From NCBI RefSeq assembly GCF_001899075.1, contig NZ_MKVA01000008.1, positions 62,001 through 126,000 of the forward strand: a DNA stretch of 64,000 bases, read 5' to 3'. Positions 7,889 to 16,272 of the stretch are shown here, one piece after another. The first letter of the stretch is position 1. Every line of letters begins with the position of its first letter. The notes beneath the pieces were generated by a model. That model made no database searches and was not told where the DNA came from. It was given only the letters and a program-made list of their open reading frames with translations. This stretch comes from Devosia sp. 67-54 (GTDB lineage: Bacteria > Pseudomonadota > Alphaproteobacteria > Rhizobiales > Devosiaceae). A program made the position numbers and the translations under genes.

Positions 7889-8875
7889 ATGCCGCTTCCC
7901 GCCGAAATGTCCGCCATCACCGCCGCCGCGCCCGGCGGCCCCGAAGTGCTGCGCCTCGCGCGCCTGCCCGTGCCGGTGCCGGGGCCGGGCGAGGTGCTGA
8001 TCCGCGTCGTCGCGGCGGGCGTCAATGCGCCGGATCTGGCGCAGCGGGCCGGCACGTACCCCCCGCCGCCCGGGGCGTCGCCGCTGCTCGGGCTCGAGGT
8101 GGCGGGCGAGATCGTGGTCGCCGCCGGCCATTGGACCGTGGGTGACATGGTGACGGCGCTGTGCAATGGCGGCGGCTATGCCGAATATGCCGCAGTGCCC
8201 GCGGGACAAGTGCTTCCGGCCCCCCGCGGCTGGGATGTCGCCGACGCCGCCGCCCTGCCCGAGACCTGGATTACTGTCACGCAATCGCTGGTGATGCGCG
8301 CCGGTCTGCAGCCCGGCATGAGCGTGCTGGTAACCGGCGCGGCCGGCGGCATCGGCGGCGCCGCGATCCAGATCAGCCGCCTGCTCGGCGCCACCCCGAT
8401 CGCCCTCGTTTCGTCGGCCGAAAAGGCGGCTTACGTGCTCGGCCTCGGCGCCCACGCTGCCATCCGCCACGACAGCGAGGACGTCGCGGCGCGCGTGCGC
8501 GAACTGACCGGCGGCAAGGGCGTCGACCGCATCGTCGACATGATCGGCGGCGCCACCACGCGGCGCAATGTCGAGCTGCTCGCCCGCTTCGGCCATCTGG
8601 TGCAGGTGGCGACCCTGGGCGAGCGCGATGCCGACATCCCGCTCAACCGCCTGGTCGCCAACCAGCTGACGCTGTCGGGCTCGACGCTGCGCCCGCAGAC
8701 CGCCGAGACCAAGGCCGCCATCGTCGCCCATCTGCGCCAGCATTTCTGGCCGGCGCTGGCTGATCCGGCCCTGCCGCGCCCGAAAATCCGCCGCTTCGCT
8801 TTGGCCGAGGCCGCCGATGCGCATCGCGCCATGGCCGAGCGCGGCCACTACGGCAAGATCGTGCTGCTGACCTGA
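7889..8875 (+). CDS. NAD(P)H:quinone oxidoreductase, zeta-crystallin/PIG3 type
   Basis: Zinc-free medium-chain dehydrogenase/reductase of 328 residues that probably reduces quinones with NADPH. After MPLPAEMSAI comes the PIG3-type APGGPEVLRL...PGPGEVLIRV opening, GVNAPDLAQR, PLLGLEVAGE, and the nucleotide-binding LVTGAAGGIGGAAIQI. The C-terminus ends ERGHYGKIVLLT, typical of the family. ATG 7889 matches the family start; an ATG at 7847 in frame would add 14 residues. Cysteine and histidine zinc ligands of alcohol dehydrogenases are absent. Confidence 0.88.
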   Translation: MPLPAEMSAITAAAPGGPEVLRLARLPVPVPGPGEVLIRVVAAGVNAPDLAQRAGTYPPPPGASPLLGLEVAGEIVVAAGHWTVGDMVTALCNGGGYAEYAAVPAGQVLPAPRGWDVADAAALPETWITVTQSLVMRAGLQPGMSVLVTGAAGGIGGAAIQISRLLGATPIALVSSAEKAAYVLGLGAHAAIRHDSEDVAARVRELTGGKGVDRIVDMIGGATTRRNVELLARFGHLVQVATLGERDADIPLNRLVANQLTLSGSTLRPQTAETKAAIVAHLRQHFWPALADPALPRPKIRRFALAEAADAHRAMAERGHYGKIVLLT

Positions 8876-8947
8876 CAAGCGGTTGGCCGATCGGACGCTC
8901 TTCGCGGCCGAACGGCCAGAGCACAGACAAACTACTGACGGAAATCG

Positions 8948-8976
8948 TTGAAAACCGGACTGCGACCCCGTATATT
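8948..8976 (+). promoter_or_regulatory. Promoter for the TrcR-like gene
   Basis: TTGAAA (8948-8953), a 17-base spacer and TATATT (8971-8976) make a good sigma-70-type promoter about 80 bases before the ATG at 9058. Confidence 0.65.
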
Positions 8977-9057
8977 GCTGCCATTCCCCTTCTTACCAAC
9001 GCCGAAAGGCGGGGCGCGCCGGTGAAGCCCGGTCGCCACCGGAAAGCGAGTTTTATC

Positions 9058-9795
9058 ATGGCCACAACCCTCCTGATGCCCAAGGCGACCGCCGTCTGGC
9101 TCGTCGACAACACCGCGCTGAGCTTCGACCAGATCGCCGCCTTCTGCGGCCTGCATCCGCTCGAGGTGCAGGGCGTCGCCGACGGCGACGTGGCCGGCGG
9201 CATCATGGGCGTGAACCCCATCCAGAACGGCCAGCTCACCCGCGAGGAGATCGAGAAGGCCGAGGCCGACCCCGACTATCGCATGAAGGTGTCCGACCCG
9301 AAGGTCCGCGTCGCCCAGGCCAAGCGCAAGGGCCCGCGCTACACCCCGATCTCGCGCCGCAACGAACGCCCCAACGCCATCCGCTGGCTGCTGCGCAACC
9401 ACCCCGAGCTCAAGGACGCGCAGATCATGCGCCTCGTCGGCACCACCAAATCGACCATCGATTCGGTGCGCGAGAACACCCATTGGAACTCGGCCAACAT
9501 CCAGCCGATGGATCCGGTGACGCTCGGCCTGTGCAGCCAGATCGACCTCGACCTCGAGGTCAAGCGCGCCGCCGTCCGCAGCGGCGCCGGCACCCCGGAC
9601 GAGGTCGAGCAGGGCACCATGCTGCTGACCGCCGAGGAAGCGCTGGCCACCGCCGGCGGCCGCACCGGCGCCACCGACCTGCCCGGATCGGACGCCAACC
9701 GCCGCCCCGAGCAGGATGAGGAGATCGACGCCGAATCCGTGTTCGCCAAGCTCAAATCGCTCAAATCGGACACGGCCGACGAAGACCGAGACTGA
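9058..9795 (+). CDS. trcR: Cell cycle transcriptional regulator, TrcR/DUF1013 family
   Basis: A 245-residue protein of the DUF1013 family, annotated in alphaproteobacteria as the cell-cycle regulator TrcR. It starts MATTLLMPKATAVWLVDNTA, followed by LSFDQIAAFCGLHPLEVQGV, a helix-turn-helix-like segment, then RNERPNAIRWLLRNHPELKD and VGTTKSTIDSVRENTHWNS, a second HTH-like unit with the conserved tryptophan. The tail (about residues 190-245) is acidic and low-complexity. ATG 9058 is preferred over an in-frame ATG at 9022 because family members begin MA(T)xxLMPKATAVWL. DNA targets are not apparent here. Confidence 0.85.
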   Translation: MATTLLMPKATAVWLVDNTALSFDQIAAFCGLHPLEVQGVADGDVAGGIMGVNPIQNGQLTREEIEKAEADPDYRMKVSDPKVRVAQAKRKGPRYTPISRRNERPNAIRWLLRNHPELKDAQIMRLVGTTKSTIDSVRENTHWNSANIQPMDPVTLGLCSQIDLDLEVKRAAVRSGAGTPDEVEQGTMLLTAEEALATAGGRTGATDLPGSDANRRPEQDEEIDAESVFAKLKSLKSDTADEDRD

Positions 9796-9825
9796 ATTGC
9801 GACGACTGCAAATCGGGGGGTTGCC

Positions 9826-9931
9826 GCCCTCACCCCCTTCCCCTCCCCGCAAGGGGGAGGGGGGCCCGACTGAAACATCGAAGAAGGCGGTTCTATCGCC
9901 TCTGCCTCGCGGGCGGAGGCCGGGGGACCCC
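9826..9931. repeat. Palindromic intergenic repeat, copy A
   Basis: First of four related repeats. The left arm has CCCTCCCCGCAAGGGGGAGG, a centre with CCCGACTGAAACATCG, then a weaker right arm. It lies between trcR and the Kef-type antiporter. Same orientation as copy B, opposite to copies C and D. No ORF and no insertion-sequence features. Confidence 0.75.
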
Positions 9932-9970
9932 AGCCGCCGGATGAACTACTCCAACCCTTGAAGGAAACCG

Positions 9971-11833
9971 ATGGCAGGCGATCCCCTGCTCGCAGTGCTG
10001 GTGCTGCTGGTCGTGGCCGTTGCGCTCGTGCCGCTGTTCAAATGGCTCGGGCTCGGCACCGTGCTCGGCTACCTCGCTGCCGGCGTCGCCGTCGGCCCCT
10101 ATGGCTTCCGCCTGATCTCGGACAGCGAGACCATCCACTCGGTGTCCGAATTCGGCATCGTCATCATGCTGTTCCTCATCGGTCTCGAGGTGCATCCGCT
10201 CGAGCTCTGGCGCCTGCGCCACAAGGTGCTGGGCCTCGGCGTCACGCAGATGCTGGCGACCGCCGCGCTGCTCGGCGGCGCCGTCTGGCTCATCGGCTTT
10301 GACTGGCAGGCGGCGGTGATCGTCGGCCTTGCCCTGGCCATGAGCTCCACCGCCATCGCCATGCAGACCGTGCAGCAGCGCTCGCTGACCATGACCGACA
10401 CCGGCCGCGCCACGCTGGTGACGCTCCTGGTGCAGGACATGGCGGTGATCCCGGTGCTGGCCCTGATCCCGGTGCTCGCCGCCACCTGGAGCGTGGCGCC
10501 CAATCTCGGGCCCAACGCCGTCGAGCAGGCGGCCGACGCCGTGACCAACCCCTATAGCTGGTGGGTGGCGCTGGTGATCGTCGGCGGCTTCATCGGCGTG
10601 ACCCTCGCCTCGCGCTATCTGATGCGGCCGCTGATGCGCTGGGTGGCGGCCGCCAAGATCCCCGAGGGCTTCACCGCGCTCGGCCTGCTGATCGTCATCG
10701 GCGCCGCCTTCGCCACCGACAGCATGGGGCTGAGCCCGGCGCTCGGCGCCTTCCTCGGCGGCGTGCTGCTCGCCGACAGCGAGTACCGGCACGAGCTCGA
10801 AAGCAACCTCGAGCCGTTCAAGGGCCTGCTGCTCGGCCTGTTCTTCATCTCGGTGGGCATGGGCATCGCCTTCGGCGTGCTGTTCGCCGAACCGCTGCGC
10901 GTGCTGAGCCTCGTGGTCGTGGTCATCGCTGTCAAGATCGCCGTGCTCTACGTGCTCGGCACGTTCTTCAAAATGCACGTCGCCGACCGCCTGCTGCTCG
11001 CCATCCTGTTGAGCCAGGCCGGCGAGTTCGCCTTCGTGCTCATCAACTTCGCCCGCTCCGCCGCGCTGCTGCAGCAGCAGGAGGCACAGCTCTGGGCCGT
11101 GGTGGTGGCGCTGTCGATGGCGCTGACGCCGGTGCTGCTGCTGCTGTTCGACAAGGTGTGGGTGCCGCGCATCAATGCCCGCGCACCGCTGCCCGCCATC
11201 CCCGACGATCTGCCCGACCATCGGCCGGTGATCGTGCTCGGCTATGGCCGCTTCGGCCAGATCGTCACCCGCCTGCTGCGCGCCCAGGGCTACACCATGA
11301 CCCTGATCGACGACGACCCGGCGCAGATCGAGCTGGTCAAGCGCTTCGGTGTAAAGGTGTTCTACGGCGATGGCGGCCGCCTCGACATCCTGCGCGCCGC
11401 CGGCGCCGCCGAGGCGCAGATGATCGTCATCGCCGTGGCCGGCGGCGACCGCATCCTCGCCATCGCCGAAATGATCCGCCGCAACTTCCCCAAGGTGAAG
11501 ATCGCCGCGCGCGCCATCGACCGCAGCCATGCGCACGCGCTGATGGCGCTCGGGGTCGACGTGTTCGAGCGCGAGACCTTCCGCGCCGCCATCGCGCTCG
11601 GCGCCAAGGCGCTGGAGGCGCTCGGCCATTCGCCCGAGGAGGCCCGCCGCCTCGCCGACGCCTTCGAGAAGCACGACATCCGCCTGCTGCACGACTCCTA
11701 CGAGCTGCGCGACGACCGCGACGCCTATATCGGCTTCGTGCGCCGCTCGACCGAAATGCTGGACCAGGTGATGCGTGCCGACCGCGAAGCCGCCGAAGCC
11801 CGCAAGCCCGACGATTCCGCCGCCGCCCAGTAG
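9971..11833 (+). CDS. Monovalent cation:proton antiporter-2 (KefB/KefC-like)
   Basis: A 620-residue CPA2 transporter: about 12 membrane helices (residues 5-385), including EFGIVIMLFLIGLEVHPLEL and the conserved MSSTAIAMQ and PALGAFLGGVLLADSEYRHE segments. A RCK/TrkA-N domain follows (about residues 415-540) with the nucleotide-binding GYGRFGQIVTRLL and acidic LIDDDPAQIE. It exports K+ (or Na+) in exchange for H+, gated by the cytoplasmic domain. The start ATG 9971 follows GAAGGAAA. Glutathione-adduct gating as in Kef cannot be asserted from sequence. Confidence 0.92.
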   Translation: MAGDPLLAVLVLLVVAVALVPLFKWLGLGTVLGYLAAGVAVGPYGFRLISDSETIHSVSEFGIVIMLFLIGLEVHPLELWRLRHKVLGLGVTQMLATAALLGGAVWLIGFDWQAAVIVGLALAMSSTAIAMQTVQQRSLTMTDTGRATLVTLLVQDMAVIPVLALIPVLAATWSVAPNLGPNAVEQAADAVTNPYSWWVALVIVGGFIGVTLASRYLMRPLMRWVAAAKIPEGFTALGLLIVIGAAFATDSMGLSPALGAFLGGVLLADSEYRHELESNLEPFKGLLLGLFFISVGMGIAFGVLFAEPLRVLSLVVVVIAVKIAVLYVLGTFFKMHVADRLLLAILLSQAGEFAFVLINFARSAALLQQQEAQLWAVVVALSMALTPVLLLLFDKVWVPRINARAPLPAIPDDLPDHRPVIVLGYGRFGQIVTRLLRAQGYTMTLIDDDPAQIELVKRFGVKVFYGDGGRLDILRAAGAAEAQMIVIAVAGGDRILAIAEMIRRNFPKVKIAARAIDRSHAHALMALGVDVFERETFRAAIALGAKALEALGHSPEEARRLADAFEKHDIRLLHDSYELRDDRDAYIGFVRRSTEMLDQVMRADREAAEARKPDDSAAAQ

Positions 11834-11902
11834 CGGCCGGCTTGACAACACCGGCCGGCCGTCGTCGGGATGGCGGCCTCTCCTGCCTGCCCGAGTCCCC
11901 CC

Positions 11903-12673
11903 ATGTTCGATCCCTGGTTCTGGTCCGTCGCCGTGGCCACCGTGGCCATCGTGGCCCTCAGCAAATCGGGCCTGCTGGGCAGCCTCGGCATGGTGGGCGT
12001 GCCGCTGCTGGCGCTGGTGATGCCGGCGCGCGAGGCGGCCGGCATGCTGCTGCCGCTGCTGTGCATCATGGACATCATCGGCGTGCTCGCCTTCCGCCGC
12101 GAGGTGGACTGGCGCAACATCCGCATCATGCTGACGGGCGGCCTTGCCGGCACGCTGGTCGGCTGGGCCCTGTGGAGTGTGATCACCGACGCCGAGGTGC
12201 TGCTGATCGTCGGCATCATCACCATGCTGTTCATCATCGACGCGGTGGTGCCCTGGCGGAAGCGCCTGGCCGAGGGCGCGGCGCCGTCGGCGCCGTGGGG
12301 CGTGTTCTGGGGCGGCGTCGCCGGCCTCACCAGCTTCATCAGCCACACCGGCGGCCCGCCGGCGCAGATCTACCTGCTGCCGCAGCGCCTGCCGCCCAAC
12401 ATCTATTCCGGCACCACGGTGATCTTCTTTTTCGCCATCAACTACGCCAAGCTGATCCCGTATTACTTCCTGGGACAGCTCTCGCTCGCCAATCTCGAGA
12501 CCGCCGCCGTGCTGGCCCCCATCGCCATCGCCTTCATGCTGCTCGGCGTGTTCCTGGTGCGCCGCATCTCGGCGAAGCTGTTCTACCAGGTGGCCTATGT
12601 GCTGGTGTTCTTCATCGCCCTCAAGCTGATCTATGACGGCGTCGGGGGCGTGTTCTTTCCCGGGCACGCGTAA
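11903..12673 (+). CDS. TauE/SafE family sulfite/organosulfonate exporter-type permease
   Basis: A 256-residue integral membrane protein with about eight hydrophobic helices in two related halves (ALSKSGLLGSLGMVGVPLLA near the N-terminus; GGVAGLTSFISHTGGPPAQI in the second half), the hallmark TauE/SafE repeat. Members export or import small sulfur or carboxylate anions; the substrate is unknown here. ATG 11903 is chosen because the first helix follows directly; an in-frame ATG at 11870 would add a non-helical leader. It is 69 bases downstream of the antiporter and may be co-transcribed. Confidence 0.87.
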   Translation: MFDPWFWSVAVATVAIVALSKSGLLGSLGMVGVPLLALVMPAREAAGMLLPLLCIMDIIGVLAFRREVDWRNIRIMLTGGLAGTLVGWALWSVITDAEVLLIVGIITMLFIIDAVVPWRKRLAEGAAPSAPWGVFWGGVAGLTSFISHTGGPPAQIYLLPQRLPPNIYSGTTVIFFFAINYAKLIPYYFLGQLSLANLETAAVLAPIAIAFMLLGVFLVRRISAKLFYQVAYVLVFFIALKLIYDGVGGVFFPGHA

Positions 12674-12713
12674 GACGCGAGCATTTCGCGATGCGACCGG
12701 CTCCGGCGGGCGT

Positions 12714-12824
12714 TGCCCCCACCCCCAGCCCCTCCGTGCAAGGGGGAGGGAGCCTGACTGAAACATCGGTGCCTGCGGTACCATCGCCCCCCTTCCTTGC
12801 GGGGAAGGGACGGGGCTCGGGGCC
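12714..12824. repeat. Palindromic intergenic repeat, copy B
   Basis: Arms with CCCCACCCCCAGCCCCTCC and CCTTCCTTGCGGGGAAGG flank a centre with GCCTGACTGAAACATCGG and GGTACCATCGC. It lies downstream of the TauE gene and before a terminator. Same orientation as copy A. Confidence 0.78.
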
Positions 12825-12865
12825 GCACCCGCCGGAGACGCATCCGGTCGGTCGCACAGAGCCTG

Positions 12866-12895
12866 AAAAACAAAGGCCCAGGAAACTCCTGGGCC
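12866..12895 (-). terminator. Rho-independent terminator of the DUF465 gene
   Basis: On the minus strand a 9-bp stem (GGCCCAGGA 12875-12883 with TCCTGGGCC 12887-12895, 3-base loop) is followed by CTTTGTTTTT. It lies 17 bases past the stop of the DUF465 gene at 12912. Confidence 0.85.
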
Positions 12896-12911
12896 CGAAT
12901 TGGCTGCCGCG

Positions 12912-13085
12912 TTACGCGCCGCTGGCCTGCAATCGCTGCAATTCGTCCTTGATTTCGAGCTTTCTACGCTTGAGTGCCGCGATCATCATGTCGTCGTGCG
13001 AGAGATGGGTCATCTCGTCGTCGATCTGGCGCTCGATTTCCCTATGCCGCCTTTCGAGGGCGGCGATATGGCCTTCAGTCGTCAT
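12912..13085 (-). CDS. YdcH/DUF465 family small protein
   Basis: A 57-residue, highly charged, helical-hairpin protein: MTTEGHIAALERRHREIERQ, then THLSHDDMMIAALKRRKLEI, the conserved DUF465 K(R)RKLxIKDEL block. Function is unknown in the family. ATG at 13083-13085 (minus) has AAGGAG 6 bases upstream. It is divergent from a second DUF465 gene at 13249 and has its own terminator. Confidence 0.85.
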   Translation of the reverse strand: MTTEGHIAALERRHREIERQIDDEMTHLSHDDMMIAALKRRKLEIKDELQRLQASGA

Positions 13086-13248
13086 GACAACTCCTTTCAA
13101 GCGTTTCGAACGACTCGATGGTAAGAAAAGACAGGTGCGTTGTCGACGCCCTCGCGGCGGCGTGGGAAAGCTGGTGTAAAGCGCCGCGGCAATGCGTTAA
13201 CCAGATGTCTCAGACTGCCCGGAATCAGGGGAATCCAAGGGTCTTCCG

Positions 13249-13464
13249 ATGCTGCCGCTGACCAAGGAACAGGAAGTCGCGCTCGGGCTGGAGCTGGCCA
13301 CAAAGCGGCAGGAACATGCCGATCTCGACGCCGCCATCCACACCCTGTCCTCGTCCGGCTATGCCGACCAGATGCTGCTGCAGCGCATGAAGAAGCGCAA
13401 ACTGGCGCTCAAGGACCGCATCGTGCAGCTCGAGAACCTGCTGCTGCCCGACATCATCGCTTGA
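13249..13464 (+). CDS. YdcH/DUF465 family small protein (second copy)
   Basis: A 71-residue paralogue of the gene at 12912-13085: MLPLTKEQEVALGLELATKR, a central DLDAAIHTL helix and MKKRKLALKDRIVQLENLLL, the DUF465 signature. The start has AAGGG 9 bases upstream. It lies 48 bases before purE. The divergent pair of DUF465 genes beside purE is a repeated alphaproteobacterial arrangement. Function unknown. Confidence 0.85.
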   Translation: MLPLTKEQEVALGLELATKRQEHADLDAAIHTLSSSGYADQMLLQRMKKRKLALKDRIVQLENLLLPDIIA

Positions 13465-13512
13465 GCGGCGGAGCGATTTTCGCTACACGCCCGGCTTCAC
13501 GAGGGGCCCGAC

Positions 13513-14007
13513 ATGCCAACGCCGCCGTCCGTCGCCATCGTCATGGGCAGCCAGTCCGACTGGGCCACCATGAAGCACGCCGCCGACACGCTGGACGCGC
13601 TCGGCATCGGCCATGACGACCGCATCGTTTCCGCGCACCGCACCCCCGACCGGCTGGTGGATTTCGCCAGGGGCGCCAGGGCCGAAGGCTTCAAGGTGAT
13701 CATCGCCGGCGCCGGCGGCGCGGCGCATTTGCCCGGCATGATCGCCGCGATGACCACCCTGCCGGTGTTCGGCGTGCCGGTGCAGAGCCGGGCGCTCGGC
13801 GGCCAGGACAGCCTGCTGTCGATCGTGCAGATGCCGGCCGGCATCCCGGTCGGCACCCTCGCCATCGGCGAGGCCGGCGCCACCAACGCCGCTTTGCTCG
13901 CCGCCGCGGTGCTGGCGCTGAACGACGCGACGCTCGACGCCGCGCTGGCGCAATACCGCGCCGACCAGACCGCCGGGGTGGCGATGTCGCCTCGCAAAGA
14001 TGGCTGA
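13513..14007 (+). CDS. purE: N5-carboxyaminoimidazole ribonucleotide mutase
   Basis: Converts N5-CAIR to CAIR in de novo purine synthesis; cytosolic octamer. The 164-residue product has [20 protein letters not shown], the [17 protein letters not shown] phosphate-site block, [18 protein letters not shown] and the conserved [20 protein letters not shown]. Length and motifs match class I PurE, which requires PurK. purK follows, separated by a palindromic repeat of about 110 bp. Confidence 0.96.
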   Translation: MPTPPSVAIVMGSQSDWATMKHAADTLDALGIGHDDRIVSAHRTPDRLVDFARGARAEGFKVIIAGAGGAAHLPGMIAAMTTLPVFGVPVQSRALGGQDSLLSIVQMPAGIPVGTLAIGEAGATNAALLAAAVLALNDATLDAALAQYRADQTAGVAMSPRKDG

Positions 14008-14010
14008 TAT

Positions 14011-14123
14011 GGCCCCCACCCCCGGCCCCTCCCCGCAAGGGGGAGGGGTGCGATGGAGCCGCCGGCAGGGTGGTGCAGTCAGGCTCCCCTCCCCCCTGCG
14101 GGGAGGGGTTGGGGGTGGGGGCA
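14011..14123. repeat. Palindromic intergenic repeat, copy C (inside the purE-purK operon)
   Basis: CCCCCACCCCCGGCCCCTCC opens the left arm and its near reverse complement closes the right arm at 14123. The centre GTGCGATGGAGCC...GTGCAGTCAGG is the reverse complement of the centre of copies A and B. It fills the purE-purK gap, so any hairpin forms in the operon mRNA. Confidence 0.8.
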
Positions 14124-14142
14124 GTTGCCCACAAGGTACGCC

Positions 14143-15219
14143 ATGACCTGCCCCCGCGGCGCCGTGATCGGCATCCTCGGCGGCGGCCAGCTCGGGCGCA
14201 TGCTGTCGCTGGCCGCGGCGCGGCTGGGGTTTCGCACCCACATCTATTGCCCGGATCCGGCAAGCCCCGCCTTCGAGGTGACGCCGCACAGGACCGTCGC
14301 CGCCTATGACGACGAGGCGGCGCTGGCCGCCTTCGCCGCGGCGGTCGACGTGATCACCTATGAGTTCGAGAACGTTCCGGCGCCGACCGCCGAATTCCTC
14401 GCCGGCCTGAAGCCGCTGCGGCCGGGCGCCCGGGCCCTGGCCGTGTCGCAGGACCGGCTGGTGGAAAAATCCTTCATCGGCGGCCTCGGCATCCCGGTCG
14501 CCCCGCACCGCGCCATCCGCGGCGCCGCCGATCTGGCGCCGGCGCTGGCGGCGCTCGGCACCCCCGGCATCCTCAAGACCACGCGGCTGGGCTATGACGG
14601 CAAGGGCCAGCGCAAGGTCGGCTCGCTCGCCGAGGCGGAGGCGGCGTTCGCCGCCCTCGCCCCGCATCCGCTGGTCTACGAGGCGTTCGTGCCGTTCGTG
14701 CGTGAAATCTCGGTGGTCGCCGCCCGCGGCCTCGACGGCGCCGTGGCGGCGTTCGATCCGGCCGAGAACGTGCACCGCGACGGCATCCTCGCCACCTCCA
14801 GCGTTCCCGCCGCGATCTCCGCCGCCACCGCCGCCGCCGCCCAGGCGCACGCCGCCGCCATCGCCACCGCGCTCGACTATGTCGGCGTGCTGGGCGTCGA
14901 GTTCTTCGTGCTCCAGGACGGGAAGCTGTGCGTGAACGAAATCGCTCCGCGCGTGCACAATTCCGGCCACTGGACCGAATCCGTTTGCATTTGCGATCAG
15001 TTCGAACAGCACATCCGCGCCCTCGCCGCCTGGCCGCTGGGCGATCCGCGGCGGCTGGCGGACGTGGTGATGGAAAACCTGATCGGCGACGCCATCGCGG
15101 CGATTCCGGCGCAACTGGGCCCCGGCATCCGCCCGCACGCCTACGGCAAGGCCGAGTCGCGGCCGGGCCGGAAGATGGGCCATCTCAATCGGATTTCCCT
15201 AAAAACGCCCCTAAAATAG
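14143..15219 (+). CDS. purK: 5-(carboxyamino)imidazole ribonucleotide synthase
   Basis: ATP-grasp enzyme that carboxylates AIR to N5-CAIR with ATP and bicarbonate. The 358-residue protein begins with RGAVIGILGGGQLGRMLSLA, then ILKTTRLGYDGKGQRKV (ATP-binding loop), ENVHRDGILATSSVPA and the metal-site segment VNEIAPRVHNSGHWTESVCI. ATG 14143 follows AAGG. It acts with PurE directly upstream. The C-terminus SRPGRKMGHL is the family ending. Confidence 0.96.
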   Translation: MTCPRGAVIGILGGGQLGRMLSLAAARLGFRTHIYCPDPASPAFEVTPHRTVAAYDDEAALAAFAAAVDVITYEFENVPAPTAEFLAGLKPLRPGARALAVSQDRLVEKSFIGGLGIPVAPHRAIRGAADLAPALAALGTPGILKTTRLGYDGKGQRKVGSLAEAEAAFAALAPHPLVYEAFVPFVREISVVAARGLDGAVAAFDPAENVHRDGILATSSVPAAISAATAAAAQAHAAAIATALDYVGVLGVEFFVLQDGKLCVNEIAPRVHNSGHWTESVCICDQFEQHIRALAAWPLGDPRRLADVVMENLIGDAIAAIPAQLGPGIRPHAYGKAESRPGRKMGHLNRISLKTPLK

Positions 15220-15242
15220 GCCGTTTTCGCCCCGTTCACCCG

Positions 15243-15271
15243 TGGACAAGCCCGCGCGCTTCAACTATATA
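15243..15271 (+). promoter_or_regulatory. Promoter for rpsU
   Basis: TGGACA (15243-15248), 17-base spacer, TATATA (15266-15271). The transcript would have a leader of about 90 nt before the TTG start of rpsU. Confidence 0.6.
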
Positions 15272-15371
15272 CGCCGACCACGGTGACCGGCTTGGCCGGT
15301 CGGCGCGATTGTCTTTGGCAATTACGCTCGAACTCAACCACTGATGACGAATTCACGAAGGGCGGTTCCGC

Positions 15372-15626
15372 TTGCAAGTAGTTGTTCGCGATAACAATGT
15401 CGACCAGGCGCTGCGCGCGCTGAAGAAGAAGCTGCAGCGCGAAGGCGTCTTCCGCGAGATGAAGCTGCGGAACTACTACGAAAAGCCGTCCGAGAAGAAG
15501 GCCCGCCAGAAGGCCGAAGCGGTGCGCCGTGCCCGCAAGCTTGCCCGCAAGCGCGCCCAGCGTGAAGGCGGCCTGCCCGCTGCTCCCACCGCCGCCGCCC
15601 GTCCGGCGCGCGCCGAACGGTCGTAA
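15372..15626 (+). CDS. rpsU: 30S ribosomal protein S21
   Basis: Small-subunit protein needed for initiation on 16S rRNA. The 84-residue product [20 protein letters not shown] with [20 protein letters not shown] and the Arg/Lys-rich [14 protein letters not shown] tail is typical S21, with a longer Ala/Pro-rich C-terminal tail than enteric homologues. The start is TTG (15372-15374), supported by GAAGGGCGG upstream and the family N-terminus; no ATG is available. A GC-rich hairpin follows the stop. Confidence 0.93.
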   Translation: MQVVVRDNNVDQALRALKKKLQREGVFREMKLRNYYEKPSEKKARQKAEAVRRARKLARKRAQREGGLPAAPTAAARPARAERS

Positions 15627-15634
15627 GTCAGTCG

Positions 15635-15659
15635 ACGCCGCCTGCCCGGGCGGCGTTTG
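15635..15659 (+). terminator. Likely terminator of rpsU
   Basis: ACGCCGCC (15635-15642) pairs with GGCGGCGT (15649-15656), followed by a short, imperfect T run (TTTGCGTT). Weak T tract, so it may be partial. Confidence 0.5.
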
Positions 15660-15728
15660 CGTTCGACCAAGCCCGTTCCCCCGGCTCCCTTGGGGGAAGC
15701 GTCAAACAAAACAACCTGAGGGACTATC

Positions 15729-16202
15729 ATGAAGAAACTTATCGCCGCCGTCGCGATCTCCGCCCTGGCCGCCGTCGGCTTTGCCGGCCAGGCCGATGCC
15801 GCCAGCCGCGTCAAGGTGGGTGTGCTGAGCTGCGACGTGGAGCCCGGCATCGGCTACCTGATCGGTTCCGCCAAGGATCTCACCTGCTGGTTCAAGCCGT
15901 CCAACGGCGGCAAGTCCGAGCGCTATCACGGCTCGATCAAGAAGCTCGGCCTCGACGTCGGCTTCACCGCCAAGACCAAGATCGCCTGGCTGGTGTTCGC
16001 CGCGACCAAGGATTGGGCCAAGAAGCACGCCCTCGCCGGCACCTATGTCGGCGCCTCGACCGAAGCCACTCTCGGCGTCGGCCTCGGCGGCAACTGGCTG
16101 ATCGGCGGCTCCAACAAGTCGTTCGCGCTGCAGCCCTGGTCGATCCAGGGTCAGGTCGGCCTGAACTACTCGCTCACCTGGACCGATCTCACCCTCGAGT
16201 AA
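15729..16202 (+). CDS. DUF992 family exported protein
   Basis: A 157-residue protein with a clear Sec signal peptide (MKKLIAAVAISALAAVGFAG, cleavage after QADA). The mature part matches DUF992: VKVGVLSCDVEPGIGYLIGS, LTCWFKPSNG, ERYHGSIKKLGLDVGFT and the C-terminal SWSIQG-type LNYSLTWTDLTLE. Two cysteines (in LSCDV and LTCWF) could form a disulfide. Periplasmic, function unknown. It is a stand-alone gene with its own terminator. Confidence 0.87.
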   Translation: MKKLIAAVAISALAAVGFAGQADAASRVKVGVLSCDVEPGIGYLIGSAKDLTCWFKPSNGGKSERYHGSIKKLGLDVGFTAKTKIAWLVFAATKDWAKKHALAGTYVGASTEATLGVGLGGNWLIGGSNKSFALQPWSIQGQVGLNYSLTWTDLTLE

Positions 16203-16224
16203 GATCGACCGCATCGAATTTGAA

Positions 16225-16255
16225 ACGCCGGTCCACTGGGCCGGCGTTTTTGTTT
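16225..16255 (+). terminator. Terminator of the DUF992 gene
   Basis: ACGCCGGTCC pairs with GGGCCGGCGT around a 3-4 base loop and is followed by TTTTTGTTTG. Confidence 0.85.
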
Positions 16256-16272
16256 GTGCGGCGACGGGACTG

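Noticed and set aside
9796-14142. CRISPR array from clustered GC-rich repeats
   Set aside because: The units are long, palindromic, few, in mixed orientation and kilobases apart; there are no spacers and no cas genes.
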